A stretch of DNA of 64,000 nucleotides from Candidatus Aminicenantes bacterium UBA6228 (lineage in GTDB: Bacteria; Acidobacteriota; Aminicenantia; Aminicenantales; Saccharicenantaceae): NCBI GenBank assembly GCA_002441005.1, contig DJWO01000006.1:62001-126000 (forward strand), in the 5' to 3' direction. Under the pieces are notes generated by a model. That model was not told the DNA's origin. It saw only the letters and a program-made list of their open reading frames with translations, and made no database searches. Position numbers and translations under genes: made by a program. This document shows positions 42,924 to 50,820 of this stretch, one piece after another (the stretch's first letter is position 1; every line of letters starts with the position of its first letter).

Positions 42924-44218
42924 TTGACCTTTTTTAAAATCAGGCTGGCCACATCCTCTATGGCCAGATCCGGGCCATAATCTTCAGCTGCCCAGAAAAA
43001 GGCATCATCCCAGGTATGCATGCCCTGGAGATAGCTGCGGCCAAAAATCTCTTTTTTCTTGAGGGAACCTTTGAGGTCAAAGCCTGGATAGGAGACAGCC
43101 AGCAAATCCGGCCCGAGTGAGCTGTATTTTCCTTTATATATTTCTTCAGCTTTAAAAACCTGTCGGATAACTTTCTGCCCGTTGTATTCCAGCTGCAGCA
43201 ATTTCTGAGCAATTTCCGCTTTAATTTCTTTTTTCTGGCTGCGGCTGACCAGTCCGCCGGGGAATTTATTTTCGAGATTGAGATAAATCCGGTTGGGGTC
43301 AAGGGCAAAAGCCACCGATTTAGGCGAGATATCATTCAGGCTTTTGGGTGAGGGCGTGGTAAAAGACAGATAGCCTTCCTTTTCCAGCCAGGCATTGAGA
43401 TAGACTTCCTGATTGATGCCAGTAAAGCCATGGTCGGAAAGGATAAACAGACTGTCTTCACTTTCATTTAGTTTTTTAAAACCAGCAATGATCTTGGCTA
43501 TAATCCGGTCAATTTGCTGGTAAAAATCAAGAAAAGCCTGATGAGCCGGGTGGGACTTGTCCTGATAAGCTGACCAGAGAAAATGATGGAGCCGGTCGGT
43601 ACCGGTAATGACAAATTCAAAGAAATCCCAGTCCTGCTCCCAGAAATAATTCAATGCTTTCTGATGGCTGGCCATGGTCTTAGAGAGTTCCGGCCATAAA
43701 AGAGCCGGGTTCTCAGCTACCTTGGCACTGTCCACATCTATCTGGTAGCCCATTTGCTCCAGAGTAGAAAACAAGGCCGGTGGATAAACTGAGCGGGAGA
43801 GATCAACCGCCACGAAGCCTGAGATCATAACCCCGTTAATCCGCCGGGCAGGGTAAGTGGAGGGTTGATTGATGACAATGCTTTTATAGCCGGACTGGGT
43901 CAGGATATCCCAGATGGTATCTACCTTGACATCAAGAAAATTGGGAATTCTGAGATCGTAGGTGCCAGGTTTAAAGTCCAGAAAACCAAAAATGCCATGA
44001 TTGCCGGGGTTAGTCCCGGTCATAAAGTTGGTCCAGGAAACAGCTGAGATTTCAGGCAGGCTGGCCTTCATCTGGTGCAGATGCCCGCTATCGATCAGGC
44101 GGGCAATCGTACTCATCAGTCCGGTCCTGGCCAGTTCGATGAGGAGTGAATAGGGAACGCCATCCAGGCCGATGACACAGATTTTTTTCTTGCTTTTGCT
44201 CTTCTTGAATATCGGCAT
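42920..44218 (-). CDS. Cytoplasmic alkaline phosphatase superfamily enzyme
   Basis: This 432-residue shorter relative has a Lys-rich N-terminus (MPIFKKSKSKKK) without a signal. Active-site segments are VIGLDGVPYSLL, ISAVSWTNFMTGTNPGNHGIFGF, VITGTDRLHHFLWSAYQDKSHPAH, LSDHGF and GMHTWDDAFF. The long beta insertion of the two downstream enzymes is missing. It begins the operon 10 bases after a near-perfect promoter, without a ribosome site. Despite its lack of a signal, it shares the DKSHPA and W-x-x-F-M/I-T-G hallmarks with its paralogues. Confidence 0.85.
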   Translation of the reverse strand: MPIFKKSKSKKKICVIGLDGVPYSLLIELARTGLMSTIARLIDSGHLHQMKASLPEISAVSWTNFMTGTNPGNHGIFGFLDFKPGTYDLRIPNFLDVKVDTIWDILTQSGYKSIVINQPSTYPARRINGVMISGFVAVDLSRSVYPPALFSTLEQMGYQIDVDSAKVAENPALLWPELSKTMASHQKALNYFWEQDWDFFEFVITGTDRLHHFLWSAYQDKSHPAHQAFLDFYQQIDRIIAKIIAGFKKLNESEDSLFILSDHGFTGINQEVYLNAWLEKEGYLSFTTPSPKSLNDISPKSVAFALDPNRIYLNLENKFPGGLVSRSQKKEIKAEIAQKLLQLEYNGQKVIRQVFKAEEIYKGKYSSLGPDLLAVSYPGFDLKGSLKKKEIFGRSYLQGMHTWDDAFFWAAEDYGPDLAIEDVASLILKKVK

Positions 44219-44228
44219 GACTTTGATT

Positions 44229-44256
44229 ATTATAACACCAGACTTCCGGGTGTCAA
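44229..44256 (-). promoter_or_regulatory. Promoter of the phosphatase operon
   Basis: On the minus strand, TTGACA (44256-44251), 16 bp, TATAAT (44234-44229): all 12 positions match consensus. Transcription should begin near 44222, only about four bases before the ATG at 44218. Confidence 0.8.
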
Positions 44257-44323
44257 TTTTTAAGCCGAACTATTCGAGCTAAATGAATGATATTAAATAA
44301 CTTATAATAGGTAGCAGCTGCTC

Positions 44324-45019
44324 TTAGCTGACCTGCTCACCGGCTGCTTTGAGAACTTGCTCCAGATAGACTTCCTCCGGGACGGCCCCTTCCAGAGTAA
44401 TAGTTTCATTAAAGATCGACTTAGGCACACCCATGACGTCATATTTCTGGGATAGTTCAGGAAATTCAGAAGCTTCAATCATCGAGGCGGTGATGAGGGG
44501 TGATTCCAAAGCCATCTGATGAGCCAGACGGACAGCCATCGGACAGTAAGGGCAGGTGGGAGTGACAAAAACTTGAATATTGACTTCTTTGGTCAATTTT
44601 TTCAAAGCTTCTTTGGTGGCCGGACTGAGTTCCGTTTGACCTCGACTGACCTCAACGATAGTTTCCAGCAGGCTAGTATATTCATAACCGGAAGGAATCC
44701 CAAAAAATCTGATGCCCGTATCCTCTTCCTTCTTCTTGATCACGATGGCCGGAATTTTATCCAGATGATATTCAGCGGCCCGGTCGGCTTCTCTTTTAAA
44801 ATCATAGACAGTCAATTTGATCTGGTCAGACAGACTGCTCAGCTCTTCCAGCAGCTGTTTTATTTCCTGGCAAAACTGGCAATCCGATGAGACTGGCTGG
44901 CCAGGGACAATGAGCGGGCTTTTTTCTTCAGTGAAATAGAGCAGTTCGACCGGATTGACCAGTTCGGTTTCAAACTTTTTCCGGGTGAAGTCTCTGACTT
45001 CTTGATCGAGCATTTCCAT
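44324..45019 (-). CDS. Protein disulfide oxidoreductase (two thioredoxin/glutaredoxin folds)
   Basis: This 231-residue protein is built of two thioredoxin-like units. Unit one has the active site CQFC (about residue 47). Unit two has CPYC (about 155) with VTPTCPYCPMAVRLAHQ and the cis-Pro segment VMGVPKSIF. This PDO/glutaredoxin-like architecture is typical of thermophiles and forms or isomerises disulfides in the cytoplasm. No signal peptide is present. It has an AAAGGAG ribosome site and a clear promoter. It is divergent from a class III aminotransferase gene. Confidence 0.9.
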   Translation of the reverse strand: MEMLDQEVRDFTRKKFETELVNPVELLYFTEEKSPLIVPGQPVSSDCQFCQEIKQLLEELSSLSDQIKLTVYDFKREADRAAEYHLDKIPAIVIKKKEEDTGIRFFGIPSGYEYTSLLETIVEVSRGQTELSPATKEALKKLTKEVNIQVFVTPTCPYCPMAVRLAHQMALESPLITASMIEASEFPELSQKYDVMGVPKSIFNETITLEGAVPEEVYLEQVLKAAGEQVS

Positions 45020-45052
45020 GGTTAACTCCTTTTAATTCCTATTACTCTTATA

Positions 45053-45081
45053 ATAATAGTATAGAATAAGCCAGCTGGCAA
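45053..45081 (-). promoter_or_regulatory. Promoter of the oxidoreductase gene
   Basis: On the minus strand, TTGCCA (45081-45076), 17 bp, TATTAT (45058-45053). A second overlapping set, CTGACT with TATACT at 17 bp, lies five bases upstream. Confidence 0.5.
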
Positions 45082-45111
45082 GTCAGACCGTTCTTCTGAC
45101 GGGACAGTTAA

Positions 45112-45140
45112 TTGACTTTCTCCCGGCTTAAGCTTAAATT
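45112..45140 (+). promoter_or_regulatory. Probable promoter of the class III aminotransferase
   Basis: TTGACT (45112-45117), 17 bp, TAAATT (45135-45140), or TTAAAT at 16 bp. The gene starts at 45181. The TTG of the -35 could be misread as a start codon. Confidence 0.5.
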
Positions 45141-45180
45141 AAAACTTATTTATCTTAACCTGAATGTAAGAAAAAGTAAA

Positions 45181-46569
45181 ATGAAAAGGCTAATCGAGTA
45201 TTTAGACAGAGAATATGAAAAAAAGACCCCCCGGAGCCGGTCGATGTTCGAGCGGGCAACTAAGGTCATGATCAGGGGCGGCAGCCACACTCTGAGACTC
45301 TGGAAGCCTTATCCATTTTTCCCGGCCTCAGCTCAGGGCGCCACCGTTACCGACCTTGACGGCTCAGTCTACCTTGATTACTGGCAGGGGCATTATGCTA
45401 ATTTACTCGGGCATAATCCGGAAGTCATCAGGCAGGAACTGGAACCCTATCTGGCGGCCGGGTCTCTTCATACCGGGTTTGAAAACTCGGTTCAAATTGA
45501 ACTGGCTGAAAAAATCCTGACCGCTCTGGCTCAGCCGGGCTTGAAAATAAGATTCACCACCTCCGGGACGCTGGCTGCCACCTATGCCATTATGCTGGCT
45601 ATGGGTTATACCGGCCGATATTATGTCCTGAAAATCGGAGGCGGCTGGCATGGCTCCTCTCCTTATCTCTTAAAAGGGGCTAAGTTTCATCCCGGCCGTG
45701 GCTTTAATCAAATGGACTCTGCTGGCCTGCCGCCTGAGCTGGCCAGGCATATTATCGTTACCAGGTTTAATGACCAGGAGCAGCTGGAGAAGACTTTCAA
45801 GAGATATGGTTCAAAACTGGCAGCCTTCATTCTGGAGCCTTTTATTGGCGTCGGCGGGTTTCTTTTCTGTTCGCCTGAGTATCTGAAACTGGCCAGAAAA
45901 CTGGCTGATGATTATGGTGTCGTCTTAATTTTTGATGAAATCATCTCGGGTTTCAGGTTCTGTCCTTCTGGCTTGCAGAAGCTTTATGGGGTCAGACCAG
46001 ACCTGTCTCTTTTTGGCAAACTGATTGGCGGTGGGCAGGCGGTGGCGGCCGTGGCTGGCCGGGCTAAGATCATGTCCGGTTGCGAGACAGCCGGCAGCAG
46101 CGGCTGGCACGTCAACTTTGAAGGGGGGACCTTCTCTGCCCATGAAGAATACATGAGAGCCGGGCTGGCTATGCTTAATTATCTCACCAGCCATGGAAAA
46201 GAAATATATCCCCGGCTGGGCCAGTTGACAGCCAGGCTCAGACAGGGCATTGAACAGGCCTTTGCCGCCGAAGGTCTTAAAGTAGTTTGCACTGGCAGTG
46301 GCCAGACAGCAATTGATGGCAGTTCTTTCTTTATGGTCAATTTTCCTCAAAAGGATAAGATCAGTTATTCTTCACCGGAGGACGTCTGGGATCCAGCCAG
46401 ATCTGATGTTTTCCTTCGCGAAGAAGCTTTAAAGCTGGCCTTACTTATTAATGGGGTCCATGTTGTCCATGGTGGCGGCTGCCTGTCAACAGCTCACACC
46501 GAACAAGACATTGACAGGACTATCGAGGCTTACCGGCAGGCGGCCAGTATTTTCAGAAGATTCTTATAA
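45181..46569 (+). CDS. Class III aminotransferase (glutamate-1-semialdehyde aminomutase-like)
   Basis: This fold-type I PLP enzyme has 462 residues from the ATG at 45181. Visible motifs are VTDLDGSVYLDYWQG, RFTTSGTLAATYAI, FDEIISGFRF (PLP Asp) and LFGKLIGGGQAVAAVAG, which holds the PLP lysine. It resembles HemL but lacks the HemL N-terminal signature, and its length is greater than the usual 430. It could therefore be a paralogue acting on another amino donor. No haem-pathway gene adjoins it. The ribosome site is weak. Confidence 0.82.
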   Translation: MKRLIEYLDREYEKKTPRSRSMFERATKVMIRGGSHTLRLWKPYPFFPASAQGATVTDLDGSVYLDYWQGHYANLLGHNPEVIRQELEPYLAAGSLHTGFENSVQIELAEKILTALAQPGLKIRFTTSGTLAATYAIMLAMGYTGRYYVLKIGGGWHGSSPYLLKGAKFHPGRGFNQMDSAGLPPELARHIIVTRFNDQEQLEKTFKRYGSKLAAFILEPFIGVGGFLFCSPEYLKLARKLADDYGVVLIFDEIISGFRFCPSGLQKLYGVRPDLSLFGKLIGGGQAVAAVAGRAKIMSGCETAGSSGWHVNFEGGTFSAHEEYMRAGLAMLNYLTSHGKEIYPRLGQLTARLRQGIEQAFAAEGLKVVCTGSGQTAIDGSSFFMVNFPQKDKISYSSPEDVWDPARSDVFLREEALKLALLINGVHVVHGGGCLSTAHTEQDIDRTIEAYRQAASIFRRFL

Positions 46570-46621
46570 AAGTTTATAAGCGAATAATGTTGGCCGGGAA
46601 AAAATCAATCAAGCAGCCTGT

Positions 46622-49333
46622 TCAGATTTTTTCCAGCTGGAATAAATAAGAGCCGGAATCAAGCCAGAAAACTGGCAGCTGACTATTATTGTCGGGAAAA
46701 ATCCCGTCACTATTTTCCCGGCTGGTATAAGCTTTCTCATCCCAGATTACGAGTTCTTTTTCTTTCTGTTCCTTTATCCGGTAATCTGGCCAGATGGCGG
46801 GTAAGTGGAGCCTGGCCCGGCTGCCGGCCGGAATTTCCAGCTCAAGGGTAAATAACGAATCTGATTTTTGCCAGCTGACGGCAATTTCGCCCTGGATGGT
46901 GTTTATTCTGGCCCGCACCTTACTTATTTCTTCAGGGGCATAAGGTTTGACCTGAAAAACGCGCCAGCCAGGCTCAATCAGTTCCAGCCCGGCCAGGTTT
47001 TTATAAAACCAGGCATCAACGCTACCGAACATGATATGGTTATGAGAATTCATCCCTGGGCCGGTCAGCTTTTCCCATCTTTCCCACAGGCTGGTGGCTC
47101 CTTCCCTGATCATATAGCCCCAGCCAGGGTAGGTGTCCTGAAGAATTATTTTCAGGGCGATATCCTGACGGCCGGATTTGCTCAGGACATCCAGCAAAAA
47201 ACGGGTGCCAATGAGGCCGGTATCAAGGTGGTAATCATGATGGGTGACAATTGAAGTGATCAGATTATTGAGAACTTCCTCCCGGTCTTCTTCTGGAACC
47301 AGGTCCAGGTACAGGGGCAAGGCATTGGCCGTCTGATCGGGCAGGCGGTCAACCGGTCCCTGTCTGATAGCTTTATACTGGCCCTTTTGCAGAAAAGTCC
47401 GGTTGAAAGCAGCTTTGATCTGGGCGGTTAATTCTTTATATTCACGGGCTTCAGCCTGACGTCCAAGCAGTGAACAGATTTCAGAGAAAATCAGGACGTC
47501 ATGATAATAAAACCAGGTGGAAACGAGATCGAGCGGAGTTTTTTTGGCCACCAGGCTGCCGGGCTGGCACCAATCACCATATTTTCCCAGAGGGGAGAGC
47601 AGCTGGCCGACTGCTTTGGAGCGGAGGAATTCAATATAGTTTTTAAGATTCTGATAATGTTTTTTAAGGATTTCGCGGTCGCCATAAAACATATAAACCT
47701 GCCAGCAAAGGCTGATATAAGCCGAACCCCAGGCTGGATCAGCCGGATAGACTGAGGGGTTATAAGGAGGCACAAAATCAGGCAAGCTGCCGTCTGCCTT
47801 CTGGGCCAGCCGGATGAGATGCAGGAAATGCTGGTAAAAAGCAGCCAGATCAAAATTAAAACAGGCTTCTTCCATGGTCATAGCGGCATCGGCCAGCCAG
47901 CCATGACGTTCATCGCGCTGGGGACAATCGGTGGGGATACTCATCAGATTAGCCCGCTGACAGTTGACCACCAACTGGTGGATCTGGTTAATCAGGGGAT
48001 GAGAAGACTCAAAGAAACCGGCACGGTCAACGGCCGAATGGACGAACCTGGCCTCGAGTGTATCCTCAGCTGGCTGGCCAGGAAAGCCGGTCAGCTCCAC
48101 GTACCTGAAGCCATGATAGGTAAATCTTGGCTCGTACTGCTCTTGTCCCTCGCCGTTCAGAATAAAAACATCTGTGGCCCGGGCCTGATCATTGGTCCTT
48201 GGATTTAAATTGCCATCAGGCTGGAGAATCTCAGCAAACCTGAGCTTAATTTCTGTCCCAGCCAGGCCGCTGACTTTTAATCTAACCCAGCCTGAAATAT
48301 TCTGGCCAAAATCGAAAATGTAAACATCTGGCCCGGGTGATGAAATTTCCCGGGGTTTCAGCATCTCGATTATTTTTACCGGAGGCAGATCCTGGGCAAT
48401 AAGCGGCGGCCCCTTCACCATCTCTACCTTTGGCCAGCGGTCATCTTCAAACCCGGCCAGATTCCAGCCTGGCTGCTCAAGCCGGTGGTCATAATTTTCA
48501 CCAAAATAAAGTCCGTTTTCCTGAAGAGGTCCGGCCGAAGCTTTCCAGCTATTATCGCTGGTGATAAGATCATACCCGCCGCCAGCATAATAAATTTCCA
48601 TTTTAAGAATCAATTTTGGGAAATCATAGCCATATTTTTTGATATGCCGGCCATTACCCAGAATGACTCCGATGGCATTCTGGCTCTGGATTAAATGGGT
48701 AACTTCATAGATAGAATAATAAGCGATCTGGCGGTAATCTGACCAGGCTGGATCAAGCACCCGGTCGCCGACTCTTTGACCGTTAATATAAAGCTCATAA
48801 TAGCCAAGGCCGCAAATATAAACTGTTGCCCGGCTGACTGGCCCCGGGCTCGAAAATTCCTTTCGCAGATAGATAGCCTTGGATTGAAGATCAGGCGGTT
48901 CTTCCTGGCCAAGTAAAACTGTCTTTGGTCCGGTAAAACACTCGGGCTCGGGCTGGGTAATCCAATTAGCTTTAAATTTAGTGCTGCCCATAAAGCCGGT
49001 GGCTAATGAAGCAACTTCACTGTAAGGGCTGGCTTCTCCAGCTGAGTTCCACCAGCGGACGCGCCAGTAATACTGCTGGCAGCTCAGAAGCTCTTCCCCC
49101 TCATAGGGGATATGACTGGTCGAACTGGTTTTAACCCGCCCGCTATCCCACCGGTCACCAATTTCACGCTGGCAGAGTTCAGACTCGGAGGAAAGTATAA
49201 TCTGATAAGCAGTGGGGGAGTCTCCTCTAAAGCTGCCGGTGACATTCCAGAAAAATCTTGGCCGGGGATGGTCAACAATGGGTAGCTCAGTCAAATATTC
49301 CACTTTCAGGTTAAAAGGAGGCTTGAGACTCAT
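46622..49333 (-). CDS. Alpha-L-rhamnosidase, GH78
   Basis: This 903-residue glycosidase releases terminal L-rhamnose from glycans or glycosides. An N-terminal fibronectin-like domain (about 1-115) and two beta-sandwich domains (to about 430) precede an (alpha/alpha)6 barrel. In the barrel, CPQRDERHGWLADA holds the general acid region and GATSLWERWE the base region. A C-terminal beta domain follows. There is no signal peptide, so it acts inside the cell on imported rhamnosides. It lies 25 bases downstream of the HD-GYP gene and in the same orientation as rhaA and rhaB. Confidence 0.93.
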   Translation of the reverse strand: MSLKPPFNLKVEYLTELPIVDHPRPRFFWNVTGSFRGDSPTAYQIILSSESELCQREIGDRWDSGRVKTSSTSHIPYEGEELLSCQQYYWRVRWWNSAGEASPYSEVASLATGFMGSTKFKANWITQPEPECFTGPKTVLLGQEEPPDLQSKAIYLRKEFSSPGPVSRATVYICGLGYYELYINGQRVGDRVLDPAWSDYRQIAYYSIYEVTHLIQSQNAIGVILGNGRHIKKYGYDFPKLILKMEIYYAGGGYDLITSDNSWKASAGPLQENGLYFGENYDHRLEQPGWNLAGFEDDRWPKVEMVKGPPLIAQDLPPVKIIEMLKPREISSPGPDVYIFDFGQNISGWVRLKVSGLAGTEIKLRFAEILQPDGNLNPRTNDQARATDVFILNGEGQEQYEPRFTYHGFRYVELTGFPGQPAEDTLEARFVHSAVDRAGFFESSHPLINQIHQLVVNCQRANLMSIPTDCPQRDERHGWLADAAMTMEEACFNFDLAAFYQHFLHLIRLAQKADGSLPDFVPPYNPSVYPADPAWGSAYISLCWQVYMFYGDREILKKHYQNLKNYIEFLRSKAVGQLLSPLGKYGDWCQPGSLVAKKTPLDLVSTWFYYHDVLIFSEICSLLGRQAEAREYKELTAQIKAAFNRTFLQKGQYKAIRQGPVDRLPDQTANALPLYLDLVPEEDREEVLNNLITSIVTHHDYHLDTGLIGTRFLLDVLSKSGRQDIALKIILQDTYPGWGYMIREGATSLWERWEKLTGPGMNSHNHIMFGSVDAWFYKNLAGLELIEPGWRVFQVKPYAPEEISKVRARINTIQGEIAVSWQKSDSLFTLELEIPAGSRARLHLPAIWPDYRIKEQKEKELVIWDEKAYTSRENSDGIFPDNNSQLPVFWLDSGSYLFQLEKI

Positions 49334-49358
49334 TCTTGACTCCAGCTGTTCACAAATT

Positions 49359-50813
49359 TCAGGCTTCAGCCTGGGCCAGAAAGTAATCTGCTACCTTCAG
49401 GCCATATTCATCCGGATTGATCTCTTTAACAATTGTTCTTTTGTATTTTTGGCTGGCCATATCTACTTCAGTTAAATCAACTATCTCCCCATCAATTTTA
49501 TTACCTTCGGCGTCGGCAATGAGCTTGACCTTGGGCCTCATTAAAAATTTCATTTCCTGATTAACACCGGTGACCAGTCCGACTTCCCCCGTATTGAGCA
49601 GGACAACCGAGCCAATAGGGAAAACTCCCATCATTTGAACAAAAGCCTTGAGAATAATCGGATTGAATTCGGCTCCGATCTGGTCGAGCATCAAGCTTAG
49701 AGCTTCGGCCCGGGTAAAAACCTTTTTACGGTAAACTCTTTTAGTGGTGATCGCATCAAAGAAATCGCAGACTTTGACGATCCGGCTATAGAGATTTATA
49801 TCCTGTTTTATTTTAAAGTGAGGATAACCGCTGAGGTCTTCCTTGATGTGGTGCTCCATGGCCACATGGATGGCTGAGATCGGCAGGCGTCTGAATTCTT
49901 TAAGCTGAACCAGTTTTTCTGCCCCCTGAGAGGGGTGAAGCTCCATTATTTTTCTTTCTTCCTCAGTTAACTGCCCCGGCTTATTTAAGATTTCCAGTGG
50001 TGTCTCAATTTTTCCCAAATCATGGAAAAAGGCTGATAAGCCGAGATCGACCAGTTCCGCCCGGCTGAGCCCCAGTCTTTTGCCCAGAGCGATGGCCAGC
50101 AAACTGACATTGACCGAGTGATTGAGAGTATATTCGTCATGATTTTTGATGTTGGTCAGGCCCAGCAGAAAAGACTCGTTGTCCACTAAGTGATTAAAGA
50201 TAGACTGGATCAAGCGCCGGGTAGTATTGAGTTTGATTTTTTGATTCTCTTTTTCCCGGTCCGAGATTTCACGTAAATGGAGAATACTCAGAAAATAGAG
50301 ACGAGCTGAACTTTTTTCCGGGCTGAGCAGGTGTTCAGAAGCCTGCATTTTTTCCAGGCTGAGGCTGCTGATTTGTTGCCCGGCCAGCTCGGCCTGAATA
50401 GCTTCAAAAGGCTCAGGCCCTGTTCTTTTCTGGCAGAAAATGGACAGGGCTTTAATTAATTCCTGGCGACTGATGTCCGCTGAGAGGTCAAGCTGGCCTA
50501 TTTCGCGCCGTCTGAACTCTTCCAGCAGGGATTTAAAAATATGATAATTGGCCAGTGAAAATTTAAGCCGCTGCTGGTTAAAGAAAATTGATTCCTGCTT
50601 GATTTTAAACTTGATTTCAGGCTCAGCCGCTTTTAGCCTGTTTAATTCTTCCATCAGCAACCTGGTCTGCTCTTCGATCAGCTGGTTATTTTCGGCATAA
50701 AGTTTGAGCACCTTGAAGACAATATAAAATCTGATGAGAAAATTAATAGCAATTTTTTGAACTGACGGGCCTGATTCCTGCCCTGCTGCCTGAGTTTTCG
50801 CTTCTTCGGTCAT
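49359..50813 (-). CDS. HD-GYP domain protein
   Basis: This is a 484-residue protein. About 210 N-terminal residues are helical and unlike known sensor domains. The HD-GYP phosphodiesterase domain (about residues 220-400) has HSVNVSLLAIALG, FFHDLGKIE, IHVAMEHHIKEDLSGYP (GYP motif) and VKVCDFFDAITTKR. All metal-binding His and Asp residues are present. The family cleaves cyclic-di-GMP. A short C-terminal SH3-like tail (about 405-480) follows. It begins 7 bases after the HEAT-repeat gene stop, so the two are translationally linked. Confidence 0.9.
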   Translation of the reverse strand: MTEEAKTQAAGQESGPSVQKIAINFLIRFYIVFKVLKLYAENNQLIEEQTRLLMEELNRLKAAEPEIKFKIKQESIFFNQQRLKFSLANYHIFKSLLEEFRRREIGQLDLSADISRQELIKALSIFCQKRTGPEPFEAIQAELAGQQISSLSLEKMQASEHLLSPEKSSARLYFLSILHLREISDREKENQKIKLNTTRRLIQSIFNHLVDNESFLLGLTNIKNHDEYTLNHSVNVSLLAIALGKRLGLSRAELVDLGLSAFFHDLGKIETPLEILNKPGQLTEEERKIMELHPSQGAEKLVQLKEFRRLPISAIHVAMEHHIKEDLSGYPHFKIKQDINLYSRIVKVCDFFDAITTKRVYRKKVFTRAEALSLMLDQIGAEFNPIILKAFVQMMGVFPIGSVVLLNTGEVGLVTGVNQEMKFLMRPKVKLIADAEGNKIDGEIVDLTEVDMASQKYKRTIVKEINPDEYGLKVADYFLAQAEA

Positions 50814-50820
50814 TTTTTCC

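Noticed and set aside
45112..45180. Longer start for the class III aminotransferase at TTG 45112
   Set aside because: It coincides with the -35 box TTGACT and adds a lysine- and leucine-rich stretch not expected in the family.
45181..46569. Call as hemL
   Set aside because: The HemL N-terminal signature is missing and no haem-synthesis genes adjoin, so only the class III family is named.
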